A stretch of DNA of 64,000 nucleotides from Opitutus sp. (lineage in GTDB: Bacteria; Verrucomicrobiota; Verrucomicrobiia; Opitutales; Opitutaceae). The DNA is taken from assembly GCA_024707325.1 (NCBI GenBank), contig JANPZY010000004.1, positions 620,001 to 684,000 of the forward strand. Direction: 5' to 3'. This document shows, one piece after another, positions 60,501-64,000 of the stretch; position 1 is the first letter of the stretch, and every line of letters starts with the position of its first letter. Position numbers and translations under genes: made by a program. The notes below the pieces were generated by a model. The model did not search any database and was not told the DNA's origin. It was given only the letters and a program-made list of their open reading frames with translations.

Positions 60501-61757
60501 TCACGAAGGGCGCTTCAACACCACGGCGACATTGGCTCCGCCAAAACCGCTGCTGTTTTTGAGCACGTGTTCGGGAGCGACCGGCTCGGTGGTGCGCAGG
60601 ATGTTCAGGCCTTCGCAAGCCGGCTCGAGTTTCGTGATGTGAGCCGATCCGGGAGTGAAACCTTCCTTCATGGCGAGCGCACAAAACGCCGTTTCCATCG
60701 CGCCAGCCAACGAGAGGCCATGGCCGGTGAGCGCCTTGGTGCTGCTCACACGCGGTTGGCGGTCCTTGAACACGGCACGCAGCGCGCGTGCTTCGGAGAC
60801 GTCGCCAATCAGAGTCGAGGTCGCGTGCGCATTGACGTAGTCGATCTGCTCGGGCGTGACGCCGCTCGACTTCAGCGCGCGGTTCATCGCGGCCGCCAAA
60901 CCCTCACCCTCGGGGTGCGAGATGGCGACGTTGTAACCGTCGGACGCCTGGCCCCACCCCAGCACTTCGCAATACGGCGTGACTCCGCGGCGGGCGACTT
61001 CTTCTTCAGTTTCCAGCACGAGCACGGCGCCGCCGCCCGTGCCGACAAAACCGTCGCGCGCGGCATCGAAGGGTCGCGACGCGAGGGCCGGATCAGCCTG
61101 CAAAGAAAGCGTGCGCATGCCTGCAAACGGAAGGATCGCGTCTCGGTTTCCGTCTTCGGCGCCGACCACGAACATGCGGCGCTGACGGCCGAGTTTGAGA
61201 TCGTCGAAAGCATAGCCGAGCGCGTGCGCCGACGAGGCGCAGGCCGAGGAAAATCCGCAGGACGCGCCGAGAATCTTGAACGCCGCCACCAAGTTGAAAT
61301 TCAGCGTGCCGACAATCGACGAAACGATGCCGAGGGGCGAGCAACGCGTCACACCGAACTTGTCGAGGCGTTGCCGGTGATAATGCGTGAGCATCGGTGA
61401 GCCGCCAGACGCGGCATACAATCCGGTCTCAGGATTCGAGATGTCCTCCGGGCTGAGTTTCGCGTCGTCGATCGCCTGAATCATCGCGCAATGAGCAAAG
61501 AGGCCGTTGGGCGCCATCGTGCGCAGCAACTCCCGCTTGATTTTGTAGCGCGAGGGAAACGTCCAGTCCTCCTGATCGACCGAATCGGTGCCAAACTCCT
61601 TCACCGTGCCGACCACTTTGCACGGAATATCCGGCGAGGCGAAGGGCTCGAAGAGCGCCAAGCCGTGCTTCAACTCACGTAAGCTTTGGGAAACAGCAGC
61701 AGCGTCGTTTCCGATGCTGGTAACAAACCCAAGGCCGGTGATGAAAACGCGAGACAT
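60501..61757 (-). CDS. Beta-ketoacyl synthase (KAS I/II fold), specialised
   Basis: 418 aa. The Cys-His-His triad is intact: C173 in SSACASSAHA, NAHATSTLIGD and KALTGHGLSLAGAMET. It diverges clearly from fabF at 29254-30504 and belongs to the group found with dedicated ACPs in secondary lipid clusters. Following the ACP-dehydratase gene on the same strand, it probably elongates an acyl chain for the same product. Confidence 0.9.
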   Translation of the reverse strand: MSRVFITGLGFVTSIGNDAAAVSQSLRELKHGLALFEPFASPDIPCKVVGTVKEFGTDSVDQEDWTFPSRYKIKRELLRTMAPNGLFAHCAMIQAIDDAKLSPEDISNPETGLYAASGGSPMLTHYHRQRLDKFGVTRCSPLGIVSSIVGTLNFNLVAAFKILGASCGFSSACASSAHALGYAFDDLKLGRQRRMFVVGAEDGNRDAILPFAGMRTLSLQADPALASRPFDAARDGFVGTGGGAVLVLETEEEVARRGVTPYCEVLGWGQASDGYNVAISHPEGEGLAAAMNRALKSSGVTPEQIDYVNAHATSTLIGDVSEARALRAVFKDRQPRVSSTKALTGHGLSLAGAMETAFCALAMKEGFTPGSAHITKLEPACEGLNILRTTEPVAPEHVLKNSSGFGGANVAVVLKRPS

Positions 61758-61881
61758 ACGAGATGAAGAGACAACGCTCGGCCCGAGGCAGCAGGCCGGG
61801 CCGTCAGCAAAACGGATCAGTGTGGCCGGTCAACGGTCCACGTGAGGAGTGATATTCCTCGGTAGCGAGGACCGTCGCGGT

Positions 61882-62865
61882 TTAAGCCGACACAGCCGCT
61901 TTTAGCGGAGGCGAATCGGGAGCGAGATCGGGGGCGGTCGGCGTGGAGGGTCCGCTACCCGTCGGTTCCGGACTCGGCGTCGCCGGCGCGTCCATGAATC
62001 CGAACGTGAGCGTGATTTCCTCCGCAATCACGGTCTTTTCCTGCCCAACGCGAATAGCGCCCTCGAACACCGCCAGCGGCATCTTCATCCGCTTCGGCTT
62101 GATCGAGAGAGTCAGGATATCGCCGGGCTTGCACACCCGATGCGCACGGACGCCTTCGCAGCCCGTGAAAAAGATCGTCTGCGGATTAACCGCCTTGCCC
62201 GGTTCCGAGATGCCAGCCTCAAGCAAATACAACACCGCAAGCTGGCCCAACGCCTCCAGCATGATTGAGGCGGGCATGACCGGATTGTCCTTAAAATGGC
62301 CCTGCAGGAAGAACTCCTGGCCGGTGATCTTGTATTTGCCGTTGGCGCCAGCCGAGCTGATCGACGCTTCGTTCAAGAAGAGGAACGGCGGCTGGATCGG
62401 CATCACCGACCCGATGTGCTCGATCGGTAGGAACTTCGTCGGTTTCGGGAGCGGCAAGCCACGGAGCTTGCAGTCCATGAAAGTCTTTACATCGCCAACC
62501 GTTCGCAGGTTGCGAAGCTCCTCGTTGTTGATCGAGAGCTGCAGCGTCTCTTCCACGAGGATAACAATCTCCATCATCGTGAGCGAATCGATCCCCAGAT
62601 CTTCGATCAGGCGCAGATCATCGTCCGCGTCCTTCAATTTGGTGCGAAGATCCGGCTCAACGAAGCGCTCGATCACACCGATCACTACTGCCGGAACGTG
62701 TTCAGGGTTACCGGTTTTACGAAACTGAACCGCTGCCTCGAAGGTGGAGGGTGAGCATCGTTTCAGGGACTCCCGCAACGCCGTCTCGTCCTCGGGCGTA
62801 AACGTTTTCGCGAGCACTGGAAAAGGCTTGTTTGTCGCAGAAGAATTGGAGGCAGCTTCAGGCAT
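61882..62865 (-). CDS. ACP-FabZ-like fusion: acyl carrier plus hotdog dehydratase
   Basis: 327 aa with two domains. Residues about 50-135 form an ACP with the phosphopantetheine serine S94 in EDLGIDSLTMMEIV. Residues about 145-295 are a hotdog domain with H190 in LQGHFKDNPVMP and E204 in SIMLEALGQLA, the two catalytic residues of FabA/FabZ. The N-terminal 50 and C-terminal 35 residues are low-complexity. A fused carrier and dehydratase beside a separate ketosynthase indicates a dedicated acyl pathway. First gene of the minus-strand lipid/glycosyltransferase operon. Confidence 0.85.
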   Translation of the reverse strand: MPEAASNSSATNKPFPVLAKTFTPEDETALRESLKRCSPSTFEAAVQFRKTGNPEHVPAVVIGVIERFVEPDLRTKLKDADDDLRLIEDLGIDSLTMMEIVILVEETLQLSINNEELRNLRTVGDVKTFMDCKLRGLPLPKPTKFLPIEHIGSVMPIQPPFLFLNEASISSAGANGKYKITGQEFFLQGHFKDNPVMPASIMLEALGQLAVLYLLEAGISEPGKAVNPQTIFFTGCEGVRAHRVCKPGDILTLSIKPKRMKMPLAVFEGAIRVGQEKTVIAEEITLTFGFMDAPATPSPEPTGSGPSTPTAPDLAPDSPPLKAAVSA

Positions 62866-62902
62866 TTTGAGATACAGCGATTAAGTTACGATTGGCGGTA
62901 AT

Positions 62903-62980
62903 GTAAACCCCTATTTCCCCGCCCCAAGGCCCCCGCCGGCCGAGCAGCCCATGTATTCAACGATCCACTACGGGGTTTAC
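62903..62980. promoter_or_regulatory. Widely spaced inverted repeat in a divergent promoter region
   Basis: GTAAACCCC (62903-62911) and GGGGTTTAC (62972-62980) are perfect 9-bp inverted copies 60 bp apart. They lie in the 248-bp region between the ACP-dehydratase gene (minus) and a glycosyltransferase (plus). The arrangement suits a looping repressor or two binding sites; the rest of the gap shows nothing recognisable. Confidence 0.4.
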
Positions 62981-63113
62981 GTTCTCTGATGGAGACCGGC
63001 CACATTTCGGGAAAAGAAGCGACTCCCGGCCCGCGTTGCACCGAGGCTGGACTTGCCAGCGCTGCAGACCGGCGGCATGAACGCACCTCACCTGTGAATC
63101 TTTGCCTGAGCGC

Positions 63114-64000
63114 ATGACTTCGACGGTCAACCCGGTGTCTCGCACCGCCCCGGTTTATCTCATCACCCACGAATTCTTTCCGCGGCGCGGTGGCATCGCG
63201 ACCTTTAGCGAAGAAATTGCGAAAGCCGCGGCCGAACTCGGGGTGAAGATCGAAGTGTGGGCTCAAGCCGCTCCTCCGGGTGAGGAGAAAAACTGGCCCT
63301 TCCCCCTGCGACGCCTGCCGCTTCGCGGAACCCACGATCTGTGGTGCCAGCTGAAGCTCGCATGTGAGCTCATCCGACGGCGGCGGCAACTTCGCCACGC
63401 GATCGTCTATCTGCCTGAGCCCGGGCCCATGCTGGGGTTGATGCTGGTCCAGTTTTTCCACGCGGTTCGGCCAAGACGACTCCTTTTAACGTTTCACGGT
63501 TCCGAAATTTTACGCTTTGCGCACTCGCCGTTTAGGCGATTCATGGCGCGACGGTTGATTCGCCATGCCACAGGGGTAACGACTCTCACCCACTACACGC
63601 AGGAGTTGCTTTTAACCCATTTTCCGGAGGCGGCGCCGAGAGCTTTCCTGACGCCCGGCGCCCTGCGCACTGACTTCGCCCCGGCCCCGGCGCGCCCCAT
63701 CAGCGAACGCGAGAAAATCGTCATCCTCACGGTCGGCCGGCTCCATCCGCGTAAGGGCCAGCTCGCCACCCTCGAAGCGTTGCAGATGCTGGCGCCCCCG
63801 TGCAGCGCCGGCTGGAGTATTGGATCGTCGGCGGACAGAGCAAAGACGGCTACGAACGCACGCTGCGCGATACCGCGGCGCGCAGTCCCGATCTCACCGT
63901 GCGTTTTTTGGGCAATGTGAACGACGACGAGCTGCCGGGAGTTTATGAGCGTGCCGACATCTTCGCCCTGACCAGCGTCAATCACGGCCACAGCATCGAA
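63114..64000 (+). CDS. Glycosyltransferase family 4, partial, one apparent frameshift
   Basis: Runs off the right window edge. From ATG 63114: ITHEFFPRRGGIATFSEEIA (acceptor-side loop), LTFHGSEILRFAH, and VGRLHPRKGQLATLEALQ in the donor domain. The frame breaks at the C5 run 63795-63799; adding one base continues as VQRRLEYWIVGGQSKDGYE and RFLGNVNDDELPGVYERADI. Probable sequence error. Divergent from the lipid operon and possibly part of the same pathway. Confidence 0.8.

Overview
The window looks like a chromosomal segment of a GC-rich, Gram-negative, respiring bacterium, most plausibly Verrucomicrobiota of the Opitutaceae type. This is an inference from gene content: an alternative complex III (ACIII) operon joined to a cbb3-type oxidase module, a PEP-CTERM protein, a periplasmic glycan epimerase beside a GH9 enzyme, a tig-clpP-clpX operon and aerobic heme synthesis. 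I saw no rRNA, tRNA, CRISPR array, phage or insertion sequence.

Layout. 1-3.1 kb: a glycan locus on the minus strand (GH9 hydrolase, cut by the window edge, and an exported cellobiose 2-epimerase-like protein). 3.4-6.8 kb: tig-clpP-clpX. 6.9-9.8 kb: tsaB-like, alr and a D,D-carboxypeptidase. 9.9-14.2 kb: a NicO-like metal transporter divergent from hemF-hemE-hemY. 14.1-19.5 kb: PEP-CTERM protein, ileS, a DksA-like protein and lspA. 19.5-27.2 kb: yicC, trpB, a PP2C/STAS partner-switching pair, acnA and a peroxiredoxin. 27.4-37.6 kb: tyrS, fabG-acpP-fabF, a CysJ-like reductase, rluB, an SH3-like exported protein, folD, a REC-kinase hybrid and proC. 38-49.3 kb: a single minus-strand respiratory operon, in transcription order small Tat-signal ORF, actA-B-C-D-E-F, a small membrane protein, ccoN-like, ccoO and ccoP. 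49.6-55.5 kb: a plus-strand surface-sugar cluster (two SDR epimerases, an acidic exported protein, GT2, rfbB, rfbA). 55.7-64 kb: a lipid/glycolipid locus (serine-palmitoyltransferase-like enzyme, ketosynthase, ACP-dehydratase fusion, four glycosyltransferases).

Three things stand out. (1) The CcoN-like subunit in the ACIII operon aligns along its length with CcoN, yet five of the six histidines that bind heme b, heme b3 and CuB are replaced, as is the catalytic tyrosine, while the heme c subunits CcoO and CcoP look intact. (2) Five intergenic arrays of a degenerate but strictly 22-bp-phased repeat (two 11-bp halves) lie downstream of unrelated genes, always in the same orientation relative to the preceding gene, and two begin at the first base after a stop codon. 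(3) About nine single-base indels break otherwise good genes (ileS twice, dksA-like, PP2C twice, cysJ-like, actB, two glycosyltransferases). Most sit in homopolymers, so I read them as sequencing or assembly errors and not as pseudogenes.
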